Source: Parasphingorhabdus sp.
GTDB lineage: Bacteria > Pseudomonadota > Alphaproteobacteria > Sphingomonadales > Sphingomonadaceae
Length of the DNA: 64,000 nucleotides
Reading direction: 5' to 3'
NCBI GenBank assembly: GCA_030373505.1
Contig: JAUCYS010000005.1
Coordinates: forward strand, 1 to 64,000
Shown: in pieces, positions 1 through 8,951 of the stretch
Numbering within the stretch: the stretch's first letter is position 1
Layout: every line of letters begins with the position of its first letter
Notes under the pieces: generated by a model
Database searches by the model: none
What the model saw: only the letters and a program-made list of their open reading frames with translations
Told to the model about the DNA's origin: nothing
Translations under genes and position numbers: made by a program

Positions 1-1
1 C

Positions 2-919
2 TATGGCCGCCGCGACAACAAGTACAAGGCGCGGATCAAGATCCTCGTCCACGAACTCGGCAAGGAAGAATATACCCGTCAGGTCGAGGAAGAATTCGGC
101 CATATGAAAGGGCTGGGGCTCAACCCTCCCGTGGAAGAACTGGAGCGGATTACCGAATTTTTCGCCGTTCCGCCGTTTGATGCACAAGCCAGCGACGATC
201 TTGACCTGTCCGATCCTGATTTCGCGCTGTGGGTCGACCAGAATGTTTCGGAGCACAAACAGCCCGGCTATGCGATCGCGACGATCAGCCTGAAGCCACG
301 CGGCGGCATTCCCGGCGACGCGACCTCGGCACAGATCGACCTGATGGCGGATCTGGGCGAACAATATAGTTTTGACGAGCTGCGCGTTACGCACAGCCAG
401 AACATCGTCCTGCCCCATGTCAAAAAGAGCGACCTTTACGCGCTCTGGCAGAAGCTGGACGAGGCCGGTCTGGCCCCCGCCAATCTCGACCTGATCACCG
501 ACAGCATCGCCTGCCCCGGTCTCGACTATTGCAGCCTCGCCAATGCCCGCTCCATCCCCCTCGCCCAGAAGATCAGCGAACGGTTCGCCGATCTTGGCCG
601 ACAGCGGGAACTGGGCGAGCTGAAGCTCAAGATATCGGGTTGCATCAATGCCTGCGGCCATCACCACGCCGGTCATATCGGCATATTGGGCGTCGACCGC
701 AAGGGCACGGAAAATTACCAGCTGCTGCTCGGCGGCTCCGGCGCCGAAGACGCCAGCCTCGCCAAGATTACCGGCCCCGGCTTCACCGAGGACGGGGTGA
801 TCGACGCCATAGAAACGGTGACCGACCTCTATCTCGCGCAGCGCGAGGAGGGAGAACGGTTCATCGATACCTATCGCCGTGTCGGCATGGAAAAGTTCAA
901 GGAGGCCATATATGGTTGA
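2..919 (+). CDS. nitrite/sulfite reductase hemoprotein, C-terminal part (cut by window edge)
   Basis: This is the end of a siroheme/[4Fe-4S] sulfite (or nitrite) reductase; the reading frame is open from base 2, so the true start lies outside the window. About 305 residues are visible. The siroheme/cluster ligands appear as ACPGLDYC (C-x5-C) followed some 40 residues later by GCINACG (C-x3-C), the standard order in this family, with a typical ferredoxin-like repeat before them. It overlaps the DUF934 gene by 8 bp and is followed by cysH, so assimilatory sulfite reduction in the cytoplasm is more likely than nitrite reduction. The electron-donor subunit is not visible here. Confidence 0.93.
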   Translation, partial: YGRRDNKYKARIKILVHELGKEEYTRQVEEEFGHMKGLGLNPPVEELERITEFFAVPPFDAQASDDLDLSDPDFALWVDQNVSEHKQPGYAIATISLKPRGGIPGDATSAQIDLMADLGEQYSFDELRVTHSQNIVLPHVKKSDLYALWQKLDEAGLAPANLDLITDSIACPGLDYCSLANARSIPLAQKISERFADLGRQRELGELKLKISGCINACGHHHAGHIGILGVDRKGTENYQLLLGGSGAEDASLAKITGPGFTEDGVIDAIETVTDLYLAQREEGERFIDTYRRVGMEKFKEAIYG

Positions 920-1337
920 TGCTATCCGCTTGCGCGATGACGATGTTCATGAGGAACCGGCGGTTTCGCTCGATTCCTTTCTTGACCAGTCCAACGCCAC
1001 CGCCGTGCGCATCGAAGCCGGTGAAGACGCCCGGGAATTGCTGCCCCATCTCGATCGCCTGTCGCTGATCGAAGTCAGCTTTCCCGTATTTGGCGATGGT
1101 CGCGGCTATTCCTCCGCCCAGATCCTGCGCGAGGCCGGTTACACTGGTGAATTGCGCGCCAGCGGCGATGTGCTGGTCGACCAGATTGCCTATATGCGGC
1201 GCTGCGGCTTTGATGCCTTTGCGCCCGATGCACCGATCAACGCCGAAGATATGAAAGCCGCGCTGGCTCGCTACGAGCATGTCTATCAGGCGACCTCTGA
1301 CCAGCGCACCCCGATCTGGAGTCTCCGTCATGGCTGA
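912..1337 (+). CDS. DUF934 family protein of the sulfate-assimilation operon
   Basis: This encodes a 141-residue soluble protein of the DUF934 family. I chose the ATG that overlaps the stop of the sulfite reductase by 8 bp; an earlier in-frame ATG at 879 lies inside that gene. Family-typical stretches are VSFPVFGDGRGYSSAQILRE near the middle and the ending TPIWSLRHG. Members are found almost only between the sulfite reductase hemoprotein and cysH, so a helper role in sulfite reduction (assembly or electron transfer) is inferred from position; no catalytic residues can be named. Its stop overlaps the cysH start by 8 bp, indicating translational coupling. Confidence 0.88.
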   Translation: MVDAIRLRDDDVHEEPAVSLDSFLDQSNATAVRIEAGEDARELLPHLDRLSLIEVSFPVFGDGRGYSSAQILREAGYTGELRASGDVLVDQIAYMRRCGFDAFAPDAPINAEDMKAALARYEHVYQATSDQRTPIWSLRHG

Positions 1338-2112
1338 AGCAGCACGCAAGATCGACACGATCGATGTCCGTCCCGATTTCACCCAGGCCGATGCCGATGC
1401 CCTGAACCAGCGGTTCGAGGGCGTGGACACGTCCTCGATGCTCAAGGCCCTGTTCGACGAACGTCAGCTCGGCGAGGTCGCGGTGGTCTCCTCCTTCGGT
1501 ACCGAAAGCGCGGTGCTGCTCCATCTGGTGGCAGCGGTCGACCCGACGATTCCGGTCACCTTTGTCGACACGCTAAAGATGTTTCCCGAAACGCTCGCCT
1601 ATCGCGAGACGCTGGTCAGGACTCTGGGCCTGAAGAACAGCAATGTGGTCGCACCCGATCCCGCCGTGCTCGCCGCAAAGGATGAAAATGGTCTCCGCTG
1701 GTCCTATGACCCCGATGGCTGCTGCGAAATCCGCAAGGTAGAGCCTCTGGCCCGCGCCAAAGCCGGTCTCAACAGCTGGATTTCGGGCCGCAAGGCGTTC
1801 CAGTCGGTGACCCGCAACAATATTCCCCGGTTCGAGATTGACGACGGACGCCTGAAGATCAATCCGCTCGGCGACTGGATCAAGGACGATCTCGAAGCCT
1901 ATTTTGAGAAGCATGACCTGCCGCGTCATCCGCTCGAAGCGGAAGGCTATCTCTCCGTCGGTTGCGCGCCCTGCACATCCAAGGTGCTGCCGGGCGAAGA
2001 CCCCCGGGCGGGCCGCTGGCGCGGATGGGACAAGTCCGAATGCGGCATTCACGAGGAAGTGACCCCGCTGCCGGATGCCGATGACAAGGGCGCCAACGAC
2101 CCGATTTTCTAG
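1330..2112 (+). CDS. cysH: APS/PAPS reductase (thioredoxin-dependent)
   Basis: This reduces adenylylsulfate (APS) or PAPS to sulfite in the cytoplasm, the step before the sulfite reductase encoded just upstream. The 260-residue protein has the PP-loop-like SSFGTES (about residues 54-60), the CCEIRKVEPL motif with Cys131-Cys132, and a second pair CAPC (Cys212, Cys215). Together these four cysteines are the [4Fe-4S] signature of plant/bacterial-type APS reductases, absent from the E. coli PAPS enzyme. The catalytic cysteine sits in ECGIH (Cys238). The start is the ATG inside the end of the DUF934 gene. By family rule APS is the preferred substrate. Confidence 0.95.
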   Translation: MAEAARKIDTIDVRPDFTQADADALNQRFEGVDTSSMLKALFDERQLGEVAVVSSFGTESAVLLHLVAAVDPTIPVTFVDTLKMFPETLAYRETLVRTLGLKNSNVVAPDPAVLAAKDENGLRWSYDPDGCCEIRKVEPLARAKAGLNSWISGRKAFQSVTRNNIPRFEIDDGRLKINPLGDWIKDDLEAYFEKHDLPRHPLEAEGYLSVGCAPCTSKVLPGEDPRAGRWRGWDKSECGIHEEVTPLPDADDKGANDPIF

Positions 2113-2155
2113 CGCCGGATTCGCTCCCGAAAACGGACGGAAGAACCCTCTTCCG

Positions 2156-2599
2156 CTAGATTTGCGGAACCTTGCGGCGCGTGAAGATCAGCGCGATGAC
2201 GAAGAAGAACAGACCCATGGTAAAGACCGCACCGGCCAGCAGCCAGTCGCGCAGCAGGCCATAGTCGGGCCGGAGATTCCCCGGATTGGCGATCTCGTAG
2301 CGAATCGCAATCCGCTCGCCAATCTCGGGCAGAGGTTCGGGCACGGGTTGCCCTGCCTCGACCTGATATTGCCGGCCCTGCCCGCTGATGAATCGCACCG
2401 TCGGATAATAGGAGGTGGTGGTCCTGGTAAAGCCATCCGAATCTTTCATGCTTCCGAATTGCTTGCGCATCGCCATTATTTCCCCCCGCGCGCTCTCGCT
2501 GCCGCTGCGGAACTCCCAGGTGTCTACGGCAATGGCTATGCCCAGCAACAGGACCAGCGGCACCACCGAGAAAAGCAGGATTCGAAGCCAGATATTCAT
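2156..2599 (-). CDS. DUF3592-type membrane protein
   Basis: This encodes a 147-residue protein with an N-terminal membrane segment (about residues 5-25), an extracytoplasmic beta-rich part containing SYYPTVRF and a later RIAIRYEIANPGNLRP stretch, and a second membrane segment near the C-terminus ending in RRK. This is the DUF3592 arrangement; the function of the family is unknown. I use the ATG at 2599, because residues encoded further upstream are arginine-rich and unlike the family. It lies convergent with cysH and downstream of dnaB on the same strand, with the dnaB stop 73 bp upstream of its start. Confidence 0.8.
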   Translation of the reverse strand: MNIWLRILLFSVVPLVLLLGIAIAVDTWEFRSGSESARGEIMAMRKQFGSMKDSDGFTRTTTSYYPTVRFISGQGRQYQVEAGQPVPEPLPEIGERIAIRYEIANPGNLRPDYGLLRDWLLAGAVFTMGLFFFVIALIFTRRKVPQI

Positions 2600-2672
2600 G
2601 AATTGCCGCTCCCTTGTCCGCCTTGTCCGCGCCCGGCCTGGCCGGATGGAATAACTGCCCGGCAATTCCGCT

Positions 2673-4172
2673 CTAATATTCCTCCGGCCCCTCGTCATAG
2701 GCAAGATCGCCGAATTTGGTGAACTCGCTCAGGAAGCTCAGGTTGATATTGCCGGTCGAGCCCTGACGGTTCTTGGCGACGATCACGGTCGCCTTGTTGA
2801 CCTTGCTCTGGTGATCGGTTTCCCACGCGGAATATTTGGCGATCTGCTCCGGCGTCGAATTGCCGTCAGGCTGGTCGGGCCTGATCGCGAGATGATAATA
2901 TTCCTCGCGGAAAATGAACATGACGATATCCGCGTCCTGCTCGATCGAGCCGGATTCGCGCAGATCGGACAGTTGCGGGCGCTTGTCTTCGCGGCTTTCC
3001 ACCGCCCGGCTGAGCTGCGACAGCGCCATCACCGGAACCTGCAGTTCCTTCGCCAGCGTTTTCAGGCCGCGGCTGATTTCCGAAATCTCGTTGACCCGGT
3101 TGTCATTCGCCCGGCCCGATCCCTGCAACAGTTGCAGATAGTCGACCACGATCAGCCCGATGCCCTGACGCCGCTGCAACCGCCGAGCCCGGGTCCGCAG
3201 AGCGGCAATGGTCAGCGCCGGCGTATCGTCGATAAACAGCGGCAGGTCCTGCAGCTCGCGCGAGGCCATCGCCAAACGGTGCATTTCGTCGCGACTGATC
3301 GATCCCATGCGCAGTTTTTCCGAGCTGATCTCGGCCTGCTCGGACAGAATTCTGGTCGCCAGCTGGTCGGCCGACATTTCCAGGCTAAAAAACGCAGTCT
3401 TCGCGCCCAGCGAGTCTTCCGGCGCAATCCCGTCCTGCATGTCGCGCAAATAGCGATGGGCCGCGTTAAACGCGATATTGGTGGCCAGCGAGGTCTTGCC
3501 CATGCCCGGGCGTCCCGCAAGGATGAGCAGATCGCTTCGGTGCAGACCGCCCATTTTGGCGTTGATGTCGGTCAGGCCAGTGGTAATGCCGGAGACCTTG
3601 CCGCCACTGTTGAACGCGCGCTCGACATTGTTCAACGCTTCGGTGGATGCCTGCAGGAACGACCGCACGCCGCCCTCCTGCGCCTCGCCCTCGGAGACGC
3701 GGTAGAGCGCGGTTTCCGCTTCCTCGATCTGCTCCTTGGGATCGACGGTCTCGCTGGTATCCAGCGCGCTTTCCACCAGCGTCCGTCCGACGCTGACCAG
3801 TTCGCGGAGCAGCGCCAGATCATAGATCTGGTTGGCAAAATCGCGGGCCCCGATCAGGCCGGCACCATCGCCGGTCAATTTGGCAAGATAGGACGGGCCG
3901 CCCAGCGCCTTCATCGCTTCATCCGACTCGAAATAGGGCTTCAGCGTTACCGGCGTGACCACCATATTCTTGTCGAGCAGCTTCAGCGCCTGTTCGTAAA
4001 TCCGCCCATGCAGCGGCTCGTAAAAATGTTCCGGCAGCAAGCGGATCTGCACATCTTCGGCAACGCGGTTGTCGATCAGCAGCGCGCCAAGAAAGGTCGC
4101 CTCTGCCTCGACATTGCGCGGCAGGCGCTGTCCATCACTCTCGTCATTCTGAAAACGCATCAATTCGGCCAT
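2673..4172 (-). CDS. dnaB: replicative DNA helicase DnaB
   Basis: This is the hexameric 5'-3' helicase that opens DNA at the replication fork and recruits primase. The 499-residue length is normal. The N-terminal collar domain starts at LPRNVEAEATFLGALL (about residue 17), followed by a linker and the RecA-like ATPase domain with Walker A GRPGMGKTS (about 220-228), Walker B LIVVDYLQLL and the DnaB-typical LSQLSRAVE and SDLRESGSIEQDAD stretches. Two GANTC methylation sites abut each other 18-27 bp upstream of the start. The gene is divergent from the UPF0262 gene. Confidence 0.97.
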   Translation of the reverse strand: MAELMRFQNDESDGQRLPRNVEAEATFLGALLIDNRVAEDVQIRLLPEHFYEPLHGRIYEQALKLLDKNMVVTPVTLKPYFESDEAMKALGGPSYLAKLTGDGAGLIGARDFANQIYDLALLRELVSVGRTLVESALDTSETVDPKEQIEEAETALYRVSEGEAQEGGVRSFLQASTEALNNVERAFNSGGKVSGITTGLTDINAKMGGLHRSDLLILAGRPGMGKTSLATNIAFNAAHRYLRDMQDGIAPEDSLGAKTAFFSLEMSADQLATRILSEQAEISSEKLRMGSISRDEMHRLAMASRELQDLPLFIDDTPALTIAALRTRARRLQRRQGIGLIVVDYLQLLQGSGRANDNRVNEISEISRGLKTLAKELQVPVMALSQLSRAVESREDKRPQLSDLRESGSIEQDADIVMFIFREEYYHLAIRPDQPDGNSTPEQIAKYSAWETDHQSKVNKATVIVAKNRQGSTGNINLSFLSEFTKFGDLAYDEGPEEY

Positions 4173-4189
4173 GGCTCTTCATCGACGCT

Positions 4190-4199
4190 GAATCGATTC
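4190..4199. promoter_or_regulatory. two abutting GANTC (CcrM) sites upstream of dnaB
   Basis: GAATC and GATTC follow each other directly (GAATCGATTC), 18 bp before the dnaB start codon in the dnaB/UPF0262 divergent spacer. GANTC is the target of the CcrM methylase, which is encoded in this window. The sites are seen; a role in timing dnaB expression is inference. Confidence 0.5.
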
Positions 4200-4321
4200 T
4201 CGGCAAGAGGTCCCGCGAAAAAATTGATAAAGGCCGGGGACAGTCCTGTGGACAAGAGACTGTCATGGGCAGAGCTGCAAAAAACCTTGTCCTGAGACCG
4301 GTGCTGCGGCAACAGGGCGCA

Positions 4322-4804
4322 ATGTCCGATCCGCGCATCATATCCGTCGAGCTTGATGAAACCACGATCCTGTGGCGCAATGCCGATATTGAGCAGGAAC
4401 GGCGGATCGCGATTTTCGATCTGATCGAGGAAAATTATTTCAAGCCGCTCAAACAGCATGAGGATGGCTATGCCGGACCCTATCAGCTCCAGCTCAGCGT
4501 GCAGGAAGGCCGGCTGGTGATTTCGATCGGACGGGAGAATGGCGAGCCGCTGGAGACCCTGATCCTGGCGCTGGGCCGTTTCCGGCGACCAATCCGCGAT
4601 TATTTCGCGATCTGCGACAGCTATTACCAGGCGATCCGCAAGGCCAGCGCAGCGGAAATCGAGACGATCGACATGGCCCGGCGCGGAGTCCACGATCAGG
4701 GCGCGGAACTGCTCGTCGAGCGGCTCGAGGGCAAGATCGACGTCGACTTCAAGACCGCCCGGCGTCTCTTCACTTTGATCTGCGTATTGCATATCAAGAA
4801 TTGA
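4322..4804 (+). CDS. UPF0262 family protein
   Basis: This encodes a 160-residue protein matching UPF0262, a family of unknown function conserved in Alphaproteobacteria. Recognisable stretches are DPRIISVELDE at the N-terminus, RNADIEQERRIAIFDLIEEN, a central LRRPI-like FRRPIRDYFAICDSYY, and MARRGVHDQGAELL. It has no signal peptide or membrane segment and is probably cytoplasmic. I chose the ATG at 4322 rather than the one at 4265 because the family starts close to DPRII. Its stop overlaps or abuts the possible starts of the GH25 gene, suggesting one transcript through dcd. Confidence 0.87.
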   Translation: MSDPRIISVELDETTILWRNADIEQERRIAIFDLIEENYFKPLKQHEDGYAGPYQLQLSVQEGRLVISIGRENGEPLETLILALGRFRRPIRDYFAICDSYYQAIRKASAAEIETIDMARRGVHDQGAELLVERLEGKIDVDFKTARRLFTLICVLHIKN

Positions 4805-4836
4805 ATGATATTTCCGCTGCGTATCAGGGAGCCAGG

Positions 4837-5529
4837 GTGGCCAATCGGGACATGAGAAAAACCATGCTGAGCCTTGCCACGATTGTCGTGGTGCTGCTGG
4901 TCATCGCCTTCATCCTGCGCAATATCACCGTTGGCTGGGCCCCGGCGCGCGATCAATATCCGGTACAGGGCATCTCGGTCGATGACAGCAATGGCGATAT
5001 CACCTGGCATGTTGCCGGCGCCACCGGCGTCGACTTTGCCTATATCAGGGCCACCGCCGGTGCGGAGAAACGCGACCGGAACTTCGCGGCCAATATCAAG
5101 GGCGCCCGGGAAGCCGGTATCCGCTATGGCGCGTTTCACAGCTATTCGCTCTGCCGCCTCGCCACCGACCAGGCGACCAATTTCGTGACCACCGTTCCGC
5201 GCGGCGAATATATGCTGCCGCCTGCGGTTCGGCTGGCCTTTGACGATGACTGCGGCGACCGGCCCGGTCGCGCTCTGGTGCTCAGCGAACTCAACACATT
5301 TCTCAACCAGATCGAATCCCACAGCGGCAAGCCGGCGATTATCGAGGTGTCGCGCGACTTTGAGGAACTGTACAATATCAGCAGCGGTATCGACCGGACA
5401 TTCTGGCTCGAGGCCAATTTTTTCCCGCCCGACTATGCCACCAAGCCTTGGGTGATGTGGCGCGCGTCCGACATGCGCCGGATCAGCGGGGTTGACGGCC
5501 CGGTAAACTGGAACGTAGTGCGACCATGA
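4837..5529 (+). CDS. glycoside hydrolase family 25 (lysozyme-like) protein, membrane-anchored
   Basis: This is a GH25 (Chalaropsis-type lysozyme) domain protein with an N-terminal membrane anchor ([17 protein letters not shown]), so it likely acts on peptidoglycan in the periplasm. The family pattern is visible: [18 protein letters not shown], then FAYIRATAG, then [22 protein letters not shown], then LAFDDDCGD, the acidic strand that carries the catalytic residues. The start is uncertain. GTG at 4837 has AGGGAG five bases upstream, ATG at 4852 lacks a clear ribosome-binding site, and TTG at 4801 would overlap the UPF0262 stop. Confidence 0.82.
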   Translation: MANRDMRKTMLSLATIVVVLLVIAFILRNITVGWAPARDQYPVQGISVDDSNGDITWHVAGATGVDFAYIRATAGAEKRDRNFAANIKGAREAGIRYGAFHSYSLCRLATDQATNFVTTVPRGEYMLPPAVRLAFDDDCGDRPGRALVLSELNTFLNQIESHSGKPAIIEVSRDFEELYNISSGIDRTFWLEANFFPPDYATKPWVMWRASDMRRISGVDGPVNWNVVRP

Positions 5530-5548
5530 TCATCGACAGGAACCCGAT

Positions 5549-6103
5549 ATGAGCATTTTATCCGACCGCTGGATCCGCAACGAAGCGAAACATTCCGGCA
5601 TGATCGAACCTTTTGTCGAAGGCCAGAAACGGGAAGGATGTATCAGCTACGGCCTGTCATCCTATGGCTATGATGCCCGGGTATCGGATGAATTCAAGAT
5701 TTTCACCAATGTCGACAATGCGATTGTCGATCCAAAGAATTTTGCCGAGAACAGCTTTGTCAACCGCAAGACCGACTGCTGCATCATCCCGCCGAACAGC
5801 TTTGCGCTGGCCCGTACGGTGGAATATTTCCGGATTCCGCGCGATGTGCTGGTGATCTGCCTGGGCAAGTCTACCTATGCCCGCTGCGGCATCATCGTCA
5901 ACGTGACGCCGCTGGAACCGGAATGGGAGGGGCATGTGACGCTGGAATTTTCCAATACCAGCCCCCTGCCCGCCAAAATCTACGCCAATGAGGGCGCTTG
6001 CCAGTTTCTGTTCCTCAAGGGCAACGAACCGTGCGAGACCAGCTATGCCGACCGGGCCGGCAAATATATGGGCCAAAAAGGTGTGACTCTGCCGAAACTG
6101 TAG
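5549..6103 (+). CDS. dcd: dCTP deaminase
   Basis: This deaminates dCTP to dUTP, supplying dUTPase and thymidylate synthase. The 184-residue length and sequence are typical: [13 protein letters not shown] at the start, [15 protein letters not shown], then [29 protein letters not shown], which contains the catalytic glutamate and nucleotide-binding region, and a C-terminal [11 protein letters not shown] that closes over the triphosphate. It lies 19 bp after the GH25 gene. The DNA just downstream is abnormal (see the truncated gene that follows). Confidence 0.96.
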   Translation: MSILSDRWIRNEAKHSGMIEPFVEGQKREGCISYGLSSYGYDARVSDEFKIFTNVDNAIVDPKNFAENSFVNRKTDCCIIPPNSFALARTVEYFRIPRDVLVICLGKSTYARCGIIVNVTPLEPEWEGHVTLEFSNTSPLPAKIYANEGACQFLFLKGNEPCETSYADRAGKYMGQKGVTLPKL

Positions 6104-6139
6104 GCCATATATGGCACGAAATAGCAGGAGCGCAGCAAT

Positions 6140-7233
6140 ATGGAACGTCCGGCGATGCTCCGAAATGGGCGATGGCGGGCCGCAACCTCGAGAAACTGGA
6201 AGAGGTGCGCGATCTGATTGGCGCGCCCAAGGAGACGCCGCTGGTGGTGGCCGATTCCGACGATCCGGCATCGATCGACATGATGGCGAGCCGGACCAGG
6301 GTCGTGCTGACCACCGTTGGTCCCTATCAGCTTTATGGTGATGAAGTTGTCGCGGCCTGTGTGCGGCATGGTACCCATTATGTCGATCTGTGCGGCGAGC
6401 CGGGCTGGATGCGGGCGATGATCGACGAACATCAGAAAACAGCTGAAGAATCCGGCGCACAGATCTGTTTTTCCTGTGGTTTTGACTCCATCCCGTTCGA
6501 TCTCGGGGTCTGGATGCTGCAGCAAGAGATGAAGAAGCGCTACGGCAAGCCCGCTACCAGGATCCGCGGACGGGTCCGCTCGATGGAAGGCACTTTTTCG
6601 GGCGGCACCGCAGCCAGCCTTAAGGAGACGATGAAAGCAATCGCCAGAAATCCGGGCCTTGTGAAGATATTGGGCAGCAGCTTCGGCCTGACCCCCGGTT
6701 TCAAGGGCGCCGACCAGCCCAATATGATGATCCCGAAATATGACAAGACGATCGACAGCTGGGTCGCGCCGTTCATCATGGCGCCGATCAACACGAAAAA
6801 TGTCCACCGGACGAACTTTCTTCTCGATTTTCCCTATGGAAAAGACTTTCAATATGACGAAATGGTTGTCACCAGCCCCGGTGACCTTGGCAAGCAGGCG
6901 GCCGAGATGGTCGCCAAGGCCAATCCGTTTGCCGGCGACGACACGCCCAAGCCGGGCGAAGGCCCGACCAGGGAACAGAGGGAAAATGGCAGCTATGACA
7001 TCATTTTCATCGGCGAAACGACAGATGGCGAAACCGCCAGCCTGTGCGTCAAGGGAGACAAGGACCCCGGCTATGGCTCGACCTCCAAGATGATCGCGGA
7101 ATCGGCGCTCTGCCTGGCCCAGGACAAGCTCAAAAAAGAGGGCGGAATCTGGACCGCCGGCGCGCTGATGGGCGAAAAGCTGGTCAAGCGTCTGGAAGCC
7201 AAGGCCGGCCTGAGTTTTATCGTGGAAAGCTGA
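6140..7233 (+). pseudogene. saccharopine-dehydrogenase-like enoyl reductase, 5'-truncated
   Basis: The reading frame ending at 7233 matches the saccharopine-dehydrogenase-like / trans-acting enoyl reductase family from YGTSGDAPKWAMAGRNLEK onward, including CGEPGWMRAMI, CGFDSIPFDLGVWML and GTFSGGTAASL, and the C-terminus is complete. The first 25-30 residues are missing. These normally carry the start codon and the Rossmann motif GATGxTGRL that binds NAD(P). An AGGAG box (6126-6130) sits at good distance from an ATG at 6140, but that ATG is out of frame with the rest. The first in-frame ATG is at 6172, after the dinucleotide motif should have occurred. This looks like a deletion of about 80 bp between ribosome-binding site and body; an assembly gap would look the same. 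Confidence 0.7.
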
Positions 7234-7339
7234 CCATTCTCAGCAACCATTCAGGTGTTGGTGCCCTATAGGGGGCGCATATCAAAACCTGCCCTTCCCC
7301 CCTTGAAACCCGGTTTCTCAAAACAAATTTATTATCATC

Positions 7340-8107
7340 ATGTTGAATCGCCTGTTACGAAAAAGAAAACCTGCCCGACCGATTGACACCGCCTCCGTCC
7401 CGGAAGGGCGACGGATCTATGCGATCGGGGATGTGCATGGCCGCAACGACCTTCTGCAACAGTTGCTGGAGAAGATCGTCAAGGATGATGCCGAGCGCGG
7501 CGACGCGGAAAGCGAGATCATCTTTCTCGGTGATCTGGTCGACCGCGGCCCGGACAGCGCCGGTGTGCTGGACACAGCCATGCAGCTCAAGTCCTCTGCC
7601 GGAAATGTCCGCTTCCTGATGGGCAATCATGAAGAAGTCTATCTGGCGGCGGCCACGGGCGACGAGAAATCGGTCCGTTTCTTCAATCGCATCGGCGGAC
7701 GCGAGACAATCCTGAGCTATGATATCAGCATGAAGGAATATATCGAGCTTGATATCTCGGCACTGGCGGAACGGATTCCGACGCTGTTTTCCCCGGACCA
7801 TGTCGATTTTATTTCCGGATTTGAAGACCAGATCGTCATCGGCGATTATGCCTTTGTCCATGCCGGCATCCGTCCGGGCGTGCCGCTTTCAGAGCAGCGG
7901 AACAAGGACCTGCGCTGGATCCGGGAGGAATTTCTGGCGGCTCAGGAGCCCCACGAAAAGGTCATCGTCTATGGCCACACGATCAGCGACGATGTGCTGG
8001 AGGCAGGCAACCGGATCGGGATCGACACCGGCGCCTATTATTCCGACAAGCTGACCGCTCTGGTGCTGCAGGGTTCCGAACGCCGCTATCTGGACACGGC
8101 CCGATAA
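7340..8107 (+). CDS. metallophosphoesterase, serine/threonine phosphatase (PPP family, PrpA-like)
   Basis: This encodes a 255-residue calcineurin-like phosphoesterase of the bacterial PPP group. The dinuclear metal motifs are in order: GDVHGR (about residues 31-36), GDLVDRG (about 69-75), GNHE (about 94-97), and later FVHAG and YGHT. It is cytoplasmic, with a basic N-terminus RLLRKRKPAR. It could dephosphorylate proteins or diadenosine tetraphosphate-type nucleotides; the sequence does not decide. It is a single gene, preceded by about 100 bp of spacer and closed by a strong terminator shared with ctrA. Confidence 0.9.
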   Translation: MLNRLLRKRKPARPIDTASVPEGRRIYAIGDVHGRNDLLQQLLEKIVKDDAERGDAESEIIFLGDLVDRGPDSAGVLDTAMQLKSSAGNVRFLMGNHEEVYLAAATGDEKSVRFFNRIGGRETILSYDISMKEYIELDISALAERIPTLFSPDHVDFISGFEDQIVIGDYAFVHAGIRPGVPLSEQRNKDLRWIREEFLAAQEPHEKVIVYGHTISDDVLEAGNRIGIDTGAYYSDKLTALVLQGSERRYLDTAR

Positions 8108-8139
8108 AAATGGCGGGACCGTCGGGCCCCGCCATTTTT
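8106..8139. terminator. bidirectional rho-independent terminator
   Basis: A perfect 12-bp stem, AAAAATGGCGGG pairing with CCCGCCATTTTT around a 10-base loop, lies between two convergent genes (phosphatase and ctrA). The A-run and T-run flanks make it work in both directions. Confidence 0.93.
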
Positions 8140-8180
8140 ATTCATATGCCGATTTTTCTGGGTAGTGAATGGATATCGTC

Positions 8181-8888
8181 TTACGCCACTTGTGCGGTCG
8201 GAGCGGTTTCTTCTTCCAGATCGCGGAGAACATAACCCCTGCCCCAGACCGTCTCGATATAATTTTCGCCACCGCAGGCCAGCGCCAGTTTCTTGCGCAG
8301 CTTGCAGATGAACACATCGATGATCTTCAGTTCGGGTTCGTCCATGCCGCCATACAGATGGTTGAGGAACATTTCCTTGGTCAGCGTGGTTCCTTTTCGG
8401 AGCGACAGCAGCTCCAGCATGGCATATTCCTTGCCGGTCAGATGGACACGATTGCCGTCGACTTCCACCGTCTTGGCATCGAGATTGACCGCCAGCTTGC
8501 CGGTCCGGATAACGCTCTGCGAATGGCCTTTGGAACGGCGCACAACGGCATGAATGCGGGCAACCAGTTCGTCGCGGTGGAACGGCTTGGTCACATAGTC
8601 ATCGGCACCAAATCCGAAGGACCGGACCTTGCTGTCCATTTCGCTGATCCCGGAGAGAATGAGCACAGGCGTCTGCACCTTCGCCACCCGCAACTTCTTG
8701 AGAACATCATAACCGTGCATGTCGGGCAGGTTGAGATCGAGCAATATGATATCATAATCATAGAGCTTGCCCAGATCGAGCCCCTCTTCCCCGAGATCCG
8801 TGGTATATACGTTGAACCCTTCCGTCGTCAGCATCAGCTCGATGGCTTTTGCGGTCGTTGGTTCATCTTCAATCAGCAGCACGCGCAT
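8181..8888 (-). CDS. ctrA: cell-cycle response regulator CtrA
   Basis: This is the OmpR-type master regulator of the alphaproteobacterial cell cycle, motility and envelope genes; it binds TTAA-N7-TTAA. The 235-residue protein begins [20 protein letters not shown], with phospho-acceptor Asp51 ([10 protein letters not shown]), the switch Lys in VTKPFHRDE, and a winged-helix domain with [17 protein letters not shown] and the C-terminal [11 protein letters not shown]. The C-terminus ends in hydrophobic AQVA, compatible with ClpXP turnover as in Caulobacter (inference). The 361-bp upstream spacer holds five GANTC sites and TTAA elements, indicating control by methylation and by CtrA itself. Confidence 0.96.
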   Translation of the reverse strand: MRVLLIEDEPTTAKAIELMLTTEGFNVYTTDLGEEGLDLGKLYDYDIILLDLNLPDMHGYDVLKKLRVAKVQTPVLILSGISEMDSKVRSFGFGADDYVTKPFHRDELVARIHAVVRRSKGHSQSVIRTGKLAVNLDAKTVEVDGNRVHLTGKEYAMLELLSLRKGTTLTKEMFLNHLYGGMDEPELKIIDVFICKLRKKLALACGGENYIETVWGRGYVLRDLEEETAPTAQVA

Positions 8889-8951
8889 CAGGCAGCCCCT
8901 TTTTTATCACTCGCCCCAGATCGATCACCCCGCCGACCCGATGGATCATTT

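Noticed and set aside
2138-2155. Small hairpin CGGAAGA/TCTTCCG after cysH
   Set aside because: Seven-bp stem without a T tract; too weak to call a terminator.
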